From Thermodesulfovibrionia bacterium (GTDB taxonomy: Bacteria > Nitrospirota > Thermodesulfovibrionia > UBA6902): a DNA stretch of 6,893 bases. The stretch covers positions 1 to 6,893 of the forward strand of contig CAMYJJ010000159.1 of NCBI GenBank assembly GCA_947258735.1, in the 5' to 3' direction. The position numbers were made by a program, and so were the translations under genes. Shown piece after piece: positions 5,982 through 6,893 of this stretch (within the stretch, counting starts at the first letter, position 1; the number at the start of each line of letters is the position of its first letter). A model generated the notes under the pieces. It searched no databases. It saw nothing but the letters and a program-made list of their open reading frames with translations, and had not been told where the DNA came from.

Positions 5982-6893
5982 GAGTGAATGAAACAGGGAT
6001 TTTACTTTCTGGAGCAATGCGAGCCTATTGTCCCTTATCTCAGAGTCCCTGTCCATGACAAGCACCTTATCAAAAAAGGTATTGATCGGGGCCTCAAGAT
6101 CAAACAGGCTGCCGTACCCCCTGCTCTTTGAATCGTTACGTACCGTGTCTGACGCTTTGAGCAGGTCCAGTTCCGCACGCTCAGACAGTCTTGATTCATT
6201 AAGCTGAAGGGTGCCGGTTTTAGAAAGTATGTTATATACCCTTTTTGCAGATATCAACAGACCCGGGAAAGCGGGATCTGCTTTTAAAGATGCCAGAGTA
6301 TTAATTCTTGATAACAGGCCATTGACCTCCAGTGTATCTGAAGAAAGTACAGCACTGATCAGGTCATGACGGTACCCCTGTCCAAGCAGGATTCCCTCAA
6401 GCCTCTGGTTGAAAAACTGAACGACCTCTGAAATGATCCTGTCTCTTCTGTCAGAAGACTGCTCCAGTTTTTGCAGGGCGTTCCCGATTAATTCATGTAT
6501 GGAAATACGATATCCTTTACTCTGGATGATATGTAGTACTCCCACTGCCTGACGCCGTAAGGCAAAGGGGTCTTCAGAACCGGTAGGGATCAGACCCAGA
6601 TAAAAGAAGGAGGCTATGTTGTCGATCCTGTCTGCAAGAGAGACAACAGTGCCTATGTCACTTGAGGGCAAACGGTCTCCTGCAAATTTAGGCCGGTAAT
6701 GTTCGTTAATTGCAGAAGCCACCTGATCGTTTTCACCAGAGAGAGATGCATAGACCATTCCCATATATCCCTGAAGCTCCGGGAATTCACTCACTACACC
6801 GGTCACCAGATCTGCCTTTGCCAGCCTGGCTGTCCTGAGGATATCTTCTTTCTGGTCACTATTGAGATAGTCAGCGATGAACGAGCTTAATGC
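5952..6893 (-). CDS. glyS: Glycyl-tRNA synthetase beta subunit, C-terminal part (N-terminus off the right edge)
   Basis: With the alpha subunit GlyQ this protein forms the bacterial alpha2beta2 enzyme that charges tRNA-Gly in the cytoplasm. The 313 residues visible are somewhat less than half of a normal beta subunit of about 690 residues. The frame is open to the window edge (ALSSFIADYL...). Family signatures are KADLVTGVVSEFPELQGYMG, VASAINEHYRP...GDRLP, LADRIDNIASFFYLGLIPTG followed by SEDPFALRRQAVGVL, and the C-terminal DALR-type anticodon-binding segment FFDKVLVMDRDSEIRDNRLALL ending in DFSKILEE. A GTG at 6806 lies within the conserved DLVTG stretch, so it is not the true start. The stop codon (5954-5952) is one base from the stop of the convergent receptor gene. 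The first conserved aspartate block and the HD-like domain lie outside the window. Confidence 0.97.
   Translation of the reverse strand, partial: ALSSFIADYLNSDQKEDILRTARLAKADLVTGVVSEFPELQGYMGMVYASLSGENDQVASAINEHYRPKFAGDRLPSSDIGTVVSLADRIDNIASFFYLGLIPTGSEDPFALRRQAVGVLHIIQSKGYRISIHELIGNALQKLEQSSDRRDRIISEVVQFFNQRLEGILLGQGYRHDLISAVLSSDTLEVNGLLSRINTLASLKADPAFPGLLISAKRVYNILSKTGTLQLNESRLSERAELDLLKASDTVRNDSKSRGYGSLFDLEAPINTFFDKVLVMDRDSEIRDNRLALLQKVKSLFHSLGDFSKILEE

Noticed and set aside
5952..6806. A complete short gene starting with GTG at 6806
   Set aside because: The frame continues upstream to the window edge with conserved GlyS sequence, and the GTG lies inside the conserved KADLVTG block. It is therefore a truncated view of glyS.

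Overview
The window carries two partial housekeeping genes on the minus strand, with a two-gene sensory operon on the plus strand between them. Gene content suggests an anaerobic or facultatively anaerobic Gram-negative bacterium of the Nitrospirota or Desulfobacterota (Geobacter/Desulfuromonas-like) type. The signs are a bacterial pyruvate phosphate dikinase, a split alpha/beta-type glycyl-tRNA synthetase, a PhnD-like periplasmic protein, a periplasmic c-type heme motif on a signalling receptor, and a possible sigma-54 promoter. This placement is inferred from gene families and is not a firm identification.

Layout: (1) 1-1717, minus strand: ppdK, pyruvate phosphate dikinase. The N-terminal 572 codons are present (ATP-grasp and phosphohistidine domains) and the C-terminal PEP/pyruvate domain lies off the left edge. 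(2) 1718-2154: an AT-rich divergent intergenic region of 437 bp. It holds a good sigma-70-like promoter for ppdK, a sigma-54-like -24/-12 element pointing toward the sensory operon, a TGTTCA-N9-TGAACA dyad close to that operon's start, and an alternating A/T tract. (3) 2155-3036, plus: an exported PhnD-like (phosphate/phosphite/phosphonate family) substrate-binding protein with no transporter genes beside it. (4) 3056-5950, plus: a 964-residue membrane receptor. Its order is TM, periplasmic helical domain with a CXXCH heme-attachment motif, TM, HAMP, PAS, PAS, GGDEF, EAL. (5) 5952-6893, minus: glyS, the C-terminal 313 residues of the glycyl-tRNA synthetase beta subunit, ending one base from the receptor's stop codon.

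Proposed logic (inference): the binding protein and the receptor form one transcription unit with a 19-bp gap. The binding protein may present a small ligand to the receptor's periplasmic domain instead of feeding a transporter. The covalent heme there could add a redox or gas input. The output would be c-di-GMP made or degraded by the GGDEF-EAL module, both of whose active sites look intact. The operon sits, in reverse orientation, between glyS and ppdK. I recall those two genes as close neighbours in related genomes, so this looks like an accessory signalling cassette placed in a housekeeping locus.

The most interesting element is the pairing of an orphan PhnD-like binding protein with a heme-c-bearing, dual-domain c-di-GMP receptor. 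Each component family is known. I cannot tell from sequence alone whether this combination has been characterised.
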